Source: Hygrocybe punicea (Eukaryota; Basidiomycota; Agaricomycetes; Agaricales; Hygrophoraceae). Taken from it: a stretch of 64,000 nt of DNA. Below are positions 1-11,474 of the stretch, one piece after another. Each line of letters opens with the position of its first letter. Position 1 is the stretch's first letter. The notes beneath the pieces are model-generated. The model was given only the letters and a program-made list of their open reading frames with translations, did no database searches and was not told the origin of the DNA. The translations under genes and the position numbers were made by a program. The DNA is taken from contig OY744469.1 of the NCBI GenBank assembly GCA_963556145.1, positions 3,382,767 to 3,446,766 of the forward strand, read 5' to 3'.

Positions 1-144
1 AGTGGCCGCCTTCCTCTTTGGCTTTTCTGGCACATTCTCCTTTCCTGGGGCTGCAGGCTTTGACTTTGCAGTCTTCTTTTTGCTGTCAGCAACCCATGCC
101 ATGATAAGGTGGGCTTTGATGATGTCCTTTTCGGTGGGGGGCAT
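1..144 (-). CDS. Partial lysine/alanine-rich protein, cut by window edge
   Basis: The minus strand is open from 186 to the window edge; a TAA at 187-189 closes it upstream and the first in-frame ATG is at 144. The 48 residues begin MPPTEKDIIKAHLIMAW and continue into a basic tail rich in K, P and A (KPKRKAA near the edge). Such a tail suggests a nuclear or nucleic-acid-binding protein, but no domain is visible. An exon starting at an unseen splice site is an alternative to the ATG. The plus-strand frame over the same bases is hydrophobic and is probably a shadow. Confidence 0.35.
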   Translation of the reverse strand, partial: MPPTEKDIIKAHLIMAWVADSKKKTAKSKPAAPGKENVPEKPKRKAAT

Positions 145-189
145 AAGGAGCTGCGAGGCCCGTTCTTGCAAACGGGCTTTTGAGTTTTA

Positions 190-986
190 ACTCCGCCAGC
201 GGACCTCCAAAATCTAGCTGCCCCGATTTACAGTTGGTGTCCTCGGAGTTGACGAAATCCAAATGAAATCGAGCTCAAAATCAGCTCGAAAACTAGCTGA
301 AATCCCTACTGTGATCACCCCTATTGTCAGGCAGATCTTCAAGATATTTGGTCTTGAGATAATTCAGGCACAAGCCAGGTCCCGATTATCTGAAGACCAA
401 ATATTCTAAAATTCTGCCCTCACAATAAAAGCCATAGATATTGGTCTAGAAATCCTAAATATTTGAATCATTATCTCTTTCTAAATACATGTTCACAATA
501 ATGAAAACAATAAAGGCCTAAATAATTTTAATTTCTGTATGCACTATTTTCTGTGTGAATACCACTTTTAGATAATATTATTTTCTGCAAAAATTTCACA
601 AGTGAGATAACAACACAAATAGTTTCAAAATGTGACTAGATATCTGCATCTTATTTGATCACAAAACATCCTCATCCATCTTGTTACATTTCCAACTCCA
701 CTTCCAACCCCAATGCCCATTCTGATACCTACCACGATGATTCTGCACTGCACACCTTCCTTTTTCATTTCATTTCAATGTCATTGTTTCTTCATTCAGA
801 CATCCTTATATTTTCTTGTTCTTGTTCTCTTTTTTTCCCTTTTTCTAGAACAATCCAGACCGACCATGGACACATCCCCATGTGACCTCACTGCACCCGA
901 ATAGTCTCCTTGCCAACAGACGTCACCGACATTGTCTTTTCCCTTTGATATCTTGTTTACTCTATTCCATGACAAACTGATACACA
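190..986. other. Intergenic, no gene recognised
   Basis: AT-rich sequence to about 650, then C-rich and pyrimidine-rich sequence. Short plus-strand frames here are low-complexity Ser/Pro/His stretches with no motif. Nothing else is supported. Confidence 0.5.
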
Positions 987-1151
987 ATGGCTGTACTCCC
1001 GACACAGCTCATTACTGTAATTGTTATTGGCAGCATTGCCATCACCTTCCTGATCGGTTTCTACATTGTCATGATCTATCTTTGGCATAGACGCCCTTCC
1101 GCCATTGATACATCTGACCTCCACCTTGACAATATATCGACATGTAATTGA
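987..1151 (+). CDS. Small single-pass membrane peptide, hypothetical
   Basis: A 54-codon frame from ATG 987 to TGA 1149-1151. Residues 8-33 are strongly hydrophobic (core VIVIGSIAITFLIGFYIVM), followed by a WHRR basic stop-transfer motif and a polar tail. This is the layout of a one-pass membrane peptide with a positive cytosolic flank. It lies in a C-rich stretch without other gene signals, so it may be a lone exon, a relic or chance. No family is recognised. Confidence 0.25.
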   Translation: MAVLPTQLITVIVIGSIAITFLIGFYIVMIYLWHRRPSAIDTSDLHLDNISTCN

Positions 1152-2016
1152 CAATTGCCATTCTTGGATATTTGGTTTCCATATTCATACCCCATACCTA
1201 CCATTATCCTCCCTGACGATCTGATGACATTCCTCACCTGCATGCATGCCCTGAACAATCCTCGATCACAGGACATTTCACTGTTCCCTCCAATCCGACC
1301 ATCGCTGAAGCACATACCTTCAGACTTTGACCATAGACCATACAACTTCCCAATACAGTGAACCGACCCCTATTGTTTATTGTTCGCACGACATCGCTTC
1401 ATTGCAGTACCCGACATCTTATTCCCACAGCTTGTCACTCATGCCATGACTCGAAACCTGGACCCACGTTCATTTATCCTTTTCCATCCATAACCTTGAT
1501 ACCACCCACACTTGTTTACAACAATACCCTTTCTTGGACGAATACTAACATCAGGTGGACTACATTGTTCTACACACAGGACAAGACATCACCCCTTGAT
1601 ACATCATCGACACACACATCATCATCCAGTACAGCTGATGCTGTTTGCATGTCTGACCTCGACTAGCCCACCATCCTAGTTGTTTTCCTTCTGCACATTC
1701 CTTTGTTTTCTTTCATGCCGACCTTGCCGCTACATCCACACCACCTCAAGACATTCCCTTCACCAATCCCACACTGGACGATACCTCTCTTCAACCCAAC
1801 TGTGCAATGCACTTGCTAGACTGTACACTTGCCTGTTACAGCAGGTGTAGACCCTGAATTGGCAATTCTGCTTGTCACATGATCTGATGACAAATCATCC
1901 AAGTCATCCGGACCTCCTCTATCCTTCAATGACACCCGGGCCTCCAGTTGGATCGCGAGAATATCGACATGAGGACATCTCATGACTGCCTCATGGTGAA
2001 CACATGGTGTAGTTGG
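1152..2016. other. C-rich intergenic stretch
   Basis: The plus strand is clearly poor in G and rich in C and T. Short open frames are low-complexity and unsupported. It ends exactly where a Helitron-type terminus begins at 2017. Confidence 0.5.
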
Positions 2017-3169
2017 ACTTGTTTAGTGGGCCAGTGCTGTGCATGACATGAACGAGTTCTTTTTTCCCCCTCCCCACTTTCATGATGAAGTTAATAATAA
2101 CATTCAATTGCATAAAGTATGTTACATATGGTATAAGACATGAAACATATGTTGTACATTACCAATTGCTCTGATAAGCTCATCTCTCACCTCAGCAACA
2201 TAAAAAGTATAAAAGATAAAACTGCATAGAGTTTCTTGAGTCTCCACGCTTACTGTCATGTCTTTTGTGCTGCATCATCATATAATATTCTCAGCTATTA
2301 AAGACATGTTTAGGAAGCCATAGGTTAACTACCAAACACAACTGCCCCTGAACAATATGATAATAATTGACTTACATTTGCTCAACCCTACTTCTCCACG
2401 ACATTGAATGCTGTACAACAGATAATAACATGAAGTCAGCTATGCTTATTGAGTGGGCCAAAGTTGTACATGGCATGAACAGAGTTGTTTTTCTTTCAGT
2501 GGATTTTGATTTATATGATTGTTATGAACATCAATAAGTGATTTTGCTTGAAATATACATATTGCATATAAGATAATGTATATATATGGTGATATCACAT
2601 GGAATTTTATGTTTTAAGTAAAATATCAGCACATCATCGAAGTTTAGTCCTTTTTTGCTTATATGGCTGATATTTCCATATATAGTGAAAGTGGTCACAT
2701 GTGACTATAACTCCTATGATCAGCTCAACATTTAGCATATATGATATAAAATTACCTTATATGGTTAGACTGGTCACATGTGACTATTACCATTGCGATC
2801 AGCAAAAAATTTGGTATATAATATTAAAAATTACCTTATATGGTCAGACTGGTCACATGTGACTGTCACACCTGCCCGAAATGTTTATATTAGTCAGCAG
2901 TTCAATTTTCAGCTCATTCTAATAGGAATTGAAGCCAATATGAATATTTTGAATATAATTTACAGATAATCTGTCTTTTCTGAATCAATCCATATTTGGA
3001 TGCTTATGTAAGCTTCTCCAAACATGGCCCCAACCATATGTTATTTTCCAGCATCAGAAGCCAAAAAAATTTTCTCTATAGGCGATCATAGAACATTAAT
3101 TAATTACAAACCCTTACTGGTCCTGGTTTGATAAAGAATAAGTCTTTTAATGAATTAAAAGAACTCGTA
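2017..3169 (-). mobile_element. Non-autonomous Helitron-like element A1
   Basis: In its own (minus) orientation it starts at 3169 with TACGAGTTCTTTTAAT and a hairpin, and ends at 2017 with CCACTAAACAAGT. Both termini match those of the coding Helitron at 45365-58001. It has no coding capacity. It contains 79-bp repeats with the palindrome GTCACATGTGAC and a decayed internal copy of the 3' terminus near 2447-2490. No target duplication is seen. It faces element A2 head to head across a spacer of about 100 bp. Confidence 0.75.
2694..2863. repeat. 79-bp tandem repeats with GTCACATGTGAC palindrome
   Basis: The 12-bp perfect palindrome starts at 2694, 2773 and 2852, exactly 79 bp apart. The sequence between is also repeated: GATCAGC, an AT-rich core, then CCTTATATGGT-AGACTG. 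This is an internal array of element A1. Confidence 0.85.
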
Positions 3170-3271
3170 ACATGTTGTAGCTTCATGGTTGGATTTCCAT
3201 TTACCTCCCCTCAAGTCCATTCACTATATCTACTGTCCTTGTTATTGGTTCGGACTTTCTTTTCCTTACGT

Positions 3272-4481
3272 TACGAGTTCTTTTAATTTATTAAAAGACT
3301 CGTTCTTTATCAGACCTGGTTCAGTGAGGGTTCGTAATTAATTAATTGATTAATTGATTGATTAATTAATTAATTGATTAATTGATTAATTAATTAATTA
3401 ATGAAGTTGATCGTATGTAGGGGTTTTTTTTTTTGGGCAAAAGATATGATTCTAGTTGCTATACTGAAAATTAACATGTGGTCCTAGCCATGTGTGGACA
3501 AGCTTACATAAGCATCCAAATATGGGTTGCCTCAGAAAAGACACATTACCTTCAAATTATATCCAAAATATTCATACTGACTTTAATTCTTATCGGAATC
3601 AGCTGAAAATTGAACTGCTGACTAATATAACCATTTTGGGTAAGGTGTGACAGTGACATGTGACTAATCTAACCATATAAGGTAATTTTTGATATTGTAT
3701 AGCAAATTTTTTCCTGATCACAATGGTGACAGTCACATGTGACCAGTCTAACCATATAAGGCAATTTTACACTATAAATGCTAAATTTTGAGCTGATCAC
3801 ATGAGTTATAGTCACATGTGACCACTGTTACTATATATGGAAATATCAGCCATATAAGCAGAAATGAGCTTAACTCGGATAATATATTGATATTTTTACT
3901 TAAAACATAAAATTCAATGTGATATTGCCGTATATATTCGTTATCTTATATGTTAATTCTATATTTCAAGCAATATTCCAGTGTTCATAATAATCATACA
4001 AACAAAAATCCAATAAAAGAAAAAAGACTTTGTTCATGCCATATGTAACATTAGCCCAATCATCAAATACAGCTGTCTTCATGTTGTCATCTGTTGTACA
4101 GCATACAAGGTCCTGGAGAAGGTAAGTCAATTATTATCATAATGTTTAGGAGGCAGTTGTATTTGTCAGTTGACCTATTGCCTCCTCAACATTTCTTTTC
4201 TGGCTGAGAATATTATATAATGATACAGCACAGAAGACATAACAGTAAGAGAGGAGGTTGATGAACACTCAAGACACTTTATGTAGTTTTATTTTTTCTA
4301 CTTTTCATGTTGCTGAGGTGAGAGATGAGCTTATTAGAATAATTGGCATTATACAACATATGCTATGTATCTTATACCATATGTAACATGCTTTATACAA
4401 TTGTTTACTTCATCATGGAAGTGGAGAGGGGAAAAAAAGAACTCGTTCATGCCATGCGCAGCACTGGCCCACTAAACAAGT
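3272..4481 (+). mobile_element. Non-autonomous Helitron-like element A2
   Basis: Starts TACGAGTTCTTTTAATTT at 3272 with the terminal hairpin and ends CCACTAAACAAGT at 4481. It shows the same internal plan as A1 in opposite orientation: a (TTAA)-rich stretch, 79-bp repeats, an internal decayed 3' terminus at about 4020-4066, then a tail of about 420 bp and the functional-looking terminus. No open frame of note. Confidence 0.75.
3653..3822. repeat. 79-bp repeats in element A2
   Basis: Palindrome copies start at 3653 (degenerate GTGACATGTGAC), 3732 and 3811, again 79 bp apart and inverted relative to the array at 2694. Confidence 0.8.
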
Positions 4482-4809
4482 TTAGTCTGGTTCTTGGGGC
4501 AGACCCTCTTATCTTGGGTAATCCCCACGGCTTGCAATGACATTAGACCTTGACCCCCCCTCTTAGCAGTGTTGTCTTAAAGCAACAATGAAAACTGCTG
4601 ATCTCTCCTCTGGAAACCCCCCTCCTAGTTAAGTTGATTGTTGCCGGAGCCCGCTGCAGAAGCGATCCGTAACACGTCTCCTGTGAGGGCCAAGTTGATA
4701 TGGTAAAGTCTAAGGGTTACTAAATTCCCAACTTCCCATGTACCTCTTGCCTTATATAGTGGTAGCTAAGTAAATTCAATGAATCAATTTTAATTGAAGT
4801 AATGTTAGT
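4482..4809. other. Spacer between elements, no gene seen
   Basis: Lies between the 3' end of element A2 and the 5' end of Helitron copy 1. No frame, repeat or RNA motif is recognised. Confidence 0.5.
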
Positions 4810-6166
4810 TACAAGTTCTTTTAATTTATTAAAAAGACTCATTGAGTGAGGGTTCATAATTAATTAATTAATGTTCATGCATCGCCTATAGAGAAATGAT
4901 TCTACTTCTGATACTAGAAAATCAGTTACAGTTGGGGCCATGTTTGGACAAGCTTACATAAGCATCCAAATATGGGTTGTCTCAGAAAAGACAAACTACC
5001 TGCTAATTATATTCAAAATATTTATACTGGCCTCAATTCTTGTCAGAATCTGCTGAAAATTGAACTGCTGACTAATATAACTATTTCAGGCAATGTATGA
5101 CAGTCACATGTGACCAATCTAACTATATAAGGTAAGTTCTAACATAGTATACCAAATTTTACCCTGATCATAACAGTGATAGTCACATGTAACAGGTCTA
5201 ACTATATAAGGTAATTTCACATAATGTATGCTGAATTAAATTGTGGTTATGATACTTATTATTATACATAACATATCAAATTATATCACATAAGAATATA
5301 TATTTCATGATATATTTGAGTTTGTATAGTAATTTGAGCTATTGTAAACATATACAAATAAATTTAAACAAAGACAAGTATAGTGCGCTGTAAATATTAT
5401 CACTAGACTGTAGTGAGTGATATTGTAACTTAGTCATATGAACAAACAAATACAAATAAACAAACCCAATATGGTTAGATTACTTTGTATTCCAATTTTT
5501 AGTTTTGGTCAAATTTCTTACATAATCATGATCATGTAATCATTGGTCAGATCACCATTTGAACCCAGACTTTAAACCTTATTGCACTTTTGCCTCTTGA
5601 ACCTGAACCACCACCTTTCCCATTTGGTAAATACTGCTTTTTTTGATCTTTTTGGCTCGTTTAAGCTCAGTTTTTCATATTTAGACTCTGAAAAAATAAT
5701 TTCTGGATCAGATGATGTGTCTAGACCATTCAGGGTCCAATGCTGACCTAATATTTGTATTTATAGACACAAAAGTTGAAAATTCTTTGAATTTTTATAG
5801 TTTTTCTTTTCTCTGGCTCTATTTTATCTCTTGGACCACTGGTAATGTCTTTTATTGGCGTAAATTATAATTTTTTGACATAATCTAACATTTGACAGCC
5901 AATCTTCCTGTCAACATTCAAAGTATGTAGAAATTTCACATTTTTTCATCTTTTTAGATTGTATAAGCTCATTTCTTTACCTACAGGTTTATAGTGGATC
6001 TTTTCTGGCTCAGGTATGAATTTCTTACTATTTCAGATCACATGCTGACATAAGATTTCCATATATAGTCTTAAAATGTGGATTTTCTTGGAATTTTTGT
6101 ATTTTTACTGTTATATGTGCTAAAATTTGTGTTGGTAAGTTTTTTACTTATCTTCTCCAGATATAT

Positions 6167-7816
6167 TTGACATATCCATATTGCCATCCAGCTTCTATTT
6201 TCAAAAAAATTATAAAACTGTTTACAAAAATATTAAAAATGTCATCTATGTCAAAATATCTTATGATTTTGATCATTACAATGTCTTGGGCACAATGTGC
6301 TGTCACTGGGATTGGCCTTGTGCCTCCTGCAAGTGTCATACAAAATGTCCCTGTCACACCAACTGTCTCTGTCATACACAATGTCATTCTATGCCCAGTT
6401 ACTTTGAATTTTTACCAAGACAATCTCACAAAGAATGAAAATCCCACTGATTTACCAAGTTTAATCCCATTTCATCATATTGGTCTCCAGTCCCCTTCTT
6501 CCTCCACATCATCAAACCATGAAAAAATTACAAATATCCACAACAGCACTGAATTTGTTCTTTCTAGTTGTAAATCAGCTCATCCATCATTTCTATTTGA
6601 ACTATATGCCAGAATCTTCTTGAACATGTTTGTTTTGCTTTCTGATTATCATTGTGCAACTAGCATTGCTAATAAGTGCATGTATATTAAGTTGAAACTT
6701 CAACAGTATCTGCTCAGAAAATATGACTTTAGGGCTTACTTAAAATATGTAAACAAACTACCTATATTAGCCAATGGAGGAATTCTGTTGTTTGTCTTGG
6801 TTCTGCATTATTTCCTAGCTTTTCAAATGACTGCTCACTATATTTGCAATAAAACTTGGAAATTATATGACATTTTCACACATGAAAATGTATCTTTCAA
6901 TGCTAACATTCATATTGAATGTATTGGTGGAGGCAAAGCAAATGTATTCTCACTTCATGAACTAATGCCTGCTTCAACCAATGACAATGCTAGTATGGAT
7001 GCAGCTAAATGTAAATTCTGCTTTTACCTGCCAAAAGATGAAGCACTCTCACTGGAATCATCATCTGACAAGTTACTTGTAATTCTAAATCACCCACTTG
7101 ATTTGTTGATTCCAAAGTTGACCATTGCAAACTTGAAAGTGATTGCAGCTAGGCATAGCATTCTTGTACACTCAAAAATGAATCATGCATCAATTCAAAC
7201 TGCAATTCAGACTCATGTGTGCTCCAACTGCTCAGAATTTGTATCTGTCTTTGAATGTATTGAATTTGTTGATAAAGATGTAATTGCAATTCACAAGAAA
7301 TCTTTGAACATCAGAGCAGTCAATAAGTTTAAAGCACAACAGCCTGACAAATATGCAAAACAAAATCTGACTGCTGTACAAAAATTCCAGAATGAAAATC
7401 CTGACAAGCATGCCAAATAAAATCTAGCAGCTGTGCAGAAATTCCAGAATGAAAATCCTGACAAGCATGCCAAACAACATCTAGCAGCTGTTCAGAAATT
7501 CCAGAGAACAAATCCTGACAAGCACACAAGGCAAAATCTAGCAGCTGTACAGAAATTTCATCTGGAAAATCCTGAGAAGCATGTGACACAGAACCTTGCA
7601 GCTGTGCAGAAATTTCACCTTGAACATCCTGAGAAGCATGCAAGACAAAACTGTGCAGCTGTTATAAAATTCAAAGTTAATAATCATGAGAAGCATCTGG
7701 AACACACCCTAAATGCAGTTAGAAGATATAACATGAATCACCCTGAGCAGCATGCACAAATTAACCAGATGGCTGTTCAAACACATAGAGATAACCTTCA
7801 ATCTCCACCCAATCCA
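6167..7816 (+). pseudogene. Helitron copy 1 N-terminal protein region
   Basis: A 417-codon frame from 6167 ends at TAA 7418-7420, then stays open in the same frame to the MITE insertion at 7817, so a single nonsense codon interrupts it. Residues near 315-360 form a SAP-like helix pair (LTIANLKVIAARHSI) followed by a CSNC knuckle, which would suit DNA binding. From about residue 385 it carries 19-residue repeats of the type AVQKFQNENPDKHAKQNLA. The same region is present in copy 2. Its true start is uncertain: homology to copy 2 begins just before ATG 6167, and an overlapping Cys/His-rich frame at 6181 is broken in copy 2 and therefore less likely. Confidence 0.7.
7310..7700 (+). repeat. 57-bp tandem repeats coding AVQKF..NP.KHA units
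   Basis: About seven units of 19 codons, each with A-V-Q-K-F, then N-P-(D/E)-K-H-A, then Q-N/H-L-A. Third-base changes are common and the amino-acid pattern is kept, so the array was under coding selection. Unit number differs from copy 2. Confidence 0.8.
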
Positions 7817-7824
7817 CCTTCAGC

Positions 7825-8844
7825 TAGGCAATGACATGGGTACGGGTAACCCGTGCGGGTTGCGGGTACGGGTACGGGTTACCTTTTTTGGACCCGGGCA
7901 AAACCCGTACCCATGACCACGGGTCTTGGCATACCCACATGTCAGCATCAACACAAACGGACACAACAACCCAGCAGCAACCGCTTACCAACACCATTTT
8001 CAAGTGCCCACCGCCTCCGCCTCGACGCAAACACCACTAATGGCGTCCCAAATGGCCCCATCCTCACGCAAAACTGTGTCCCAACATGGAGACACATCAC
8101 GCTCCCGCGTCAGCCCCAAACACACCATCCCCACTGCAAAACGCGTCCAAACGCGTCTCAAGTCCCACCCTAGCCCCAAACCCCGTGCCCGTGCAAGAAA
8201 TTGCGTTCAAACGCGTCCCAGACCGCGGTCCCACAACACCCAACAATTTGATGCCCACACAGGCCCCAAAACCCATGCCCGTGCAACAGAACATGCCCAA
8301 ACGTGCTCCAGACCCTGTTCCCCCCAATTACATGCCCACACACGCCCACAGCCCAGAATCACGACGCCACCATCCAGACGCCGCAACTGCGAATGCCAAG
8401 GCTCAATGGCATCGAAACGCGGGTTGACGCGTACGCAAGGTTCGAGACGACAAAGGAGGATGAGAGGAAGGGGAGAATGGGAGATGGTGCAGGGAACGAG
8501 GAGATGGATACAATGGGTGAGATTCTCTCACCCATGAGACCACCCGTCGCCTGGTTCCCAGCCCCCCCACTCCCCACAAGAACCACCCGTCGTGTGGCTC
8601 CCAGCCCCCCCACTCCTCACATTTGCACAGTGCCACGTCAATTGACGTGCGTGTCAGCAACATGAGGTAGATGTGGGCTGGAACCCGCCGGGTTTCCTGC
8701 GTGGGTCAATACCCGTACCCGACCCGCCGCTACCCGCCATCTACCCACTGAAAAAAGACCCGTGGGTAGACGGGTACGGGTTGGAGCGGGTCCGGGTCCA
8801 GGTCGGCCTCGGGACAGCCGCGGGTATACCCATGTCATTGCCTA
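7825..8844. mobile_element. hAT-like MITE with 8-bp target duplication
   Basis: Terminal inverted repeat TAGGCAATGACATGGGTA is perfect over 18 bp at both ends. The 8-bp direct repeat CCTTCAGC flanks it (7817-7824 and 8845-8852). Length 1020 bp, GC-rich, with low-complexity frames and no transposase. The 8-bp duplication and T-A-G-G start fit the hAT superfamily. It splits the Helitron copy 1 coding region. A truncated relative lies at 11870. Confidence 0.85.
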
Positions 8845-8852
8845 CCTTCAGC

Positions 8853-9915
8853 AAAATTGCAACATAGTATTATTTCAGGATTTTATAGTGATACCTCTCC
8901 AAACAGGTTTATTGAATCTGGTTGTGCTGTCTGTGGAAGATTAACATCAGTCCTGCAATTGCAAAGTTACACAGAGTTGAATTTAAGTTGTTTGAAACAA
9001 TCTGGTGTAACTCACAAAGAGCGCTTCTCAATTGATGATCCAATTGAATCCTCAGATAACCCTATAATAATTGAAGATCTCCATGGCATTTGCAAGAAGT
9101 GTTACAAGTCAGTGGTCAAAGGCAAACGCCCTGCTACATCTCTGGCAAATGGTTTATGGCTTGGACAAATTCCTAATGAATTGCATAATTTTTCTTATGC
9201 AGAACAACTGTTAATTGCTAAAGTGAGACACAATAGATGCCTTGTCAGGGTTTCTTCAGGGATGCACAAAATGAGAGCCAATGCTATTACTTTTGCCAAT
9301 CAAACTCCAAAGATTTATGACATTTTACCCCCACCTGTTGATGAGTTGGATGAAGTACTTGCATTCATCTATACTGGACCATGTAAACCTACCAAGTCTG
9401 ATTTTGAGAGAACACCATTGCTTGTTAGAAGAAACAAAGTTGCAACTGCATTGAATTGGTTGAAACTGAATCATTGTGACTACTTTGACTTGGAAATCTC
9501 AGAAGAAAATTTGAAGCAATATCCTGAGAATGACATACCAGTTGTGGTAGAGTACAGACAATCATTCATTAACAAAAACCCAGAAGCTACTGCTGTGAAT
9601 GACATGGAAGAGGAAGAAGGAACTGAGACTGGCATGTGTCCATTTGTAGTTCATGGTCTGACTGGAGAAGAATACTCAACCAAAAGTATCAAGGCCATAA
9701 AAGCTATTGCATTAAAACATCTGATGGATAATAACAAGATTTTGGCAATTGGACATGAAAGTGATCCACAATCCATCTATAATAATCCTCAGTTGTTCTC
9801 TCAAATGATGCCATGGTTATTTCCCTATGGACTTGGTGGAATTGGCAATTCTCTGATTCAAGGCAGGATTTCTGAAATGAAACACAAGAGACATTTATTG
9901 ATGTATTATGACAAG
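8853..9915 (+). pseudogene. Helitron copy 1 DUF6570-type zinc domain and start of Rep
   Basis: A continuous frame of about 350 codons. It has CAVCGRL, then CKKCYKS, then LANGLWLGQIP and VRVSSGMHKMRAN. This is the zinc-binding region that precedes the Rep domain in mushroom Helitrons (I recall it as DUF6570). The C-terminal part (WLFPYGLGGIG, LLMYYDK) begins the Helitron-like N domain. It stops at an 8-bp duplicated ATGACAAG where the element at 9916 has inserted. The intact counterpart is at 49595-50640. Confidence 0.75.
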
Positions 9916-10170
9916 TAGACTGTCCACAGGCCAGTCCAGGCCAGCCCTCAGCTGATTTTGCTGGCCCTGACCCTGGCCCTTGAGGTCTGGTCCACCTTCA
10001 GCTGGCCCTGGCCCTGGGTGATAAGGGCCAGGTCAGGGCCAGGCCAGGTCAGGGTCAGCCCTGGGTCAGCCATGGGTCAGCCCTAGCCCTCTATCTCAAA
10101 AGTTTGTCCATACATGCTCAACAATCTGTCCATACATGCTCTCCATTAACAGTATTTTAATCTACACAGT

Positions 10171-11474
10171 AGTGTTGCTGAAGTCCGGTTTGGTCCGGTT
10201 TTCGGCCTTTTTGGCTGAACCAAAAACCGGAACCCTTGGTTCAGTTCTGCCCCCCCGCTGAACCAGAACTGGAACCACATGGGACTGTTCCATGCGATCC
10301 GGTCTGCGTTCTGATGCAGTTTGAACTGCGAACCACCTTCCTCCACCCTCAAATTTCCTCGCAAGCCACAGCACCACATCAATTGACATGGGCCTGGGGT
10401 TGCGAGGAGTTGGGGGGGTGGGGAGGAAGGGGGGACCGTCCGCTGCTGTGGGTGCTGCATCACTGCCGGCGCCGTTGTTGCAACTGCTGCCCTTGCCGCC
10501 ATTGCTGCTGCTGCTGCTGTCGCCGTTGCTGCTGCTGCTGCTGTCACTGTCGCTGCTGCCACTGCTGTCGCCATCGCTGCTGCTGCTGCTGTCGCCGTCG
10601 CTGCTGCCGCTGCTGTCAACACTGCTACTGCCGTAGCTGCTGTTTCTGCTGCCATAGCTGCTGTTGCTGCTGCCGTAGCTGCGCTGCTGCTGCTGCTGCT
10701 GCTGCTGCCGCCATAGCTGATGCTGCTGTTGCTGCTGCCGTACCTGCTGTTGCCATAGCTGCTGCCATTGCTGCTGCTGTTGTTGCTGCTGCCGTTTTCG
10801 GTGCAGCTGTGGCTGCTGCCACTGCTGCTGGGGTTGCCGTGGGGCTGCTGCCATATCCATGCTCGTGGGCGTCATGGAGTTGTGGGGGGTAAATATAAGT
10901 GAAAAATAAAAAATACGTATCTTAGCAGCGGGGGTGGGCGCACCACTCCCCGCTGTGTCCCATTCTCGCTACATTCCCTGGTTCCATCGTGGGCGTGGTG
11001 TGGGCGTGGGCATGGTGTTGGTGTGGGTGTGGTTTTGGCATGGGCACGGGCAGGCGTGGGTGAGGGCGTGGGCATGGGCGTGGGCCGTGGGGGGCTTCTT
11101 TGTGTAAGAAAATGTTAGTAAAGTATGAAATAAACTATTTACTTACCGATGTTGGGCTGTTATCATTCATTGATGTTGTTGTTGAGTCGAATCCGCGGCG
11201 ATTCGCATGTATATTTAAGGTCACATAACCCAAGTTCTCGCGAGTACATACACAAAAATTAACACAAAAATTGAATATTGCAGTATCTACATACAATAAG
11301 TTCACGGTTTGAACCCGGTTCCAAGCCGTTCAGAAATTTCTGAAGGGCCCGGAACCCTGCACCGGACCTGCGGTTCAGTTCAGCCAAAGTGCTGAACTTA
11401 GACTGAACTTAGGGTTCGGTTCAGGGTTTGAACCGGGTTCGGATCGGTTCCGAACTGGACTACGGCAACACTAC
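10171..11474. mobile_element. hAT-like non-autonomous element, CTG-rich core
   Basis: Flanked by the 8-bp direct repeat TACACAGT (10163-10170 and 11475-11482). Ends begin AGTGTTGCTG and finish CGGCAACACTAC, giving a short imperfect inverted repeat. Long GGTTCGG/CCGAACC-rich subterminal regions surround an imperfect CTG/CAG block. Related fragments are seen near 33312-33400 (terminal part) and 59264-59299 (internal part). Confidence 0.7.
10450..10860. repeat. Imperfect CTG/CAG trinucleotide tract
   Basis: About 400 bp of interrupted CTG on the plus strand. On the minus strand it reads as poly-Gln, poly-Ser or poly-Ala depending on frame. All three frames being open is expected of the repeat, so no protein is called. 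Confidence 0.8.

Noticed and set aside
3310..3405. CRISPR-like or origin-like repeat in the TTAATTAA tract
   Set aside because: It is a simple TTAA/TTGATTAA microsatellite found near the 5' hairpin of each Helitron-family element, without spacers.
2017..4481. A single 2.5-kb foldback element
   Set aside because: Comparison with elements C and E shows two complete elements placed head to head, each with its own 5' and 3' terminus.
6181..6438. Cys/His-rich zinc protein overlapping the Helitron N-terminus
   Set aside because: The alternative frame is broken by a stop in copy 2 while the longer frame is preserved, so it is a shadow.
8097..8663. Pro/Ala/Gly-rich frames inside the hAT-like MITE
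   Set aside because: They are open on both strands due to high GC content and lie between perfect terminal inverted repeats without transposase motifs.
10146..10875. Poly-Gln/Ser/Ala protein on the minus strand
   Set aside because: All frames across the CTG tract are open because of the repeat, and the frame lies in a mobile element with an 8-bp duplication.
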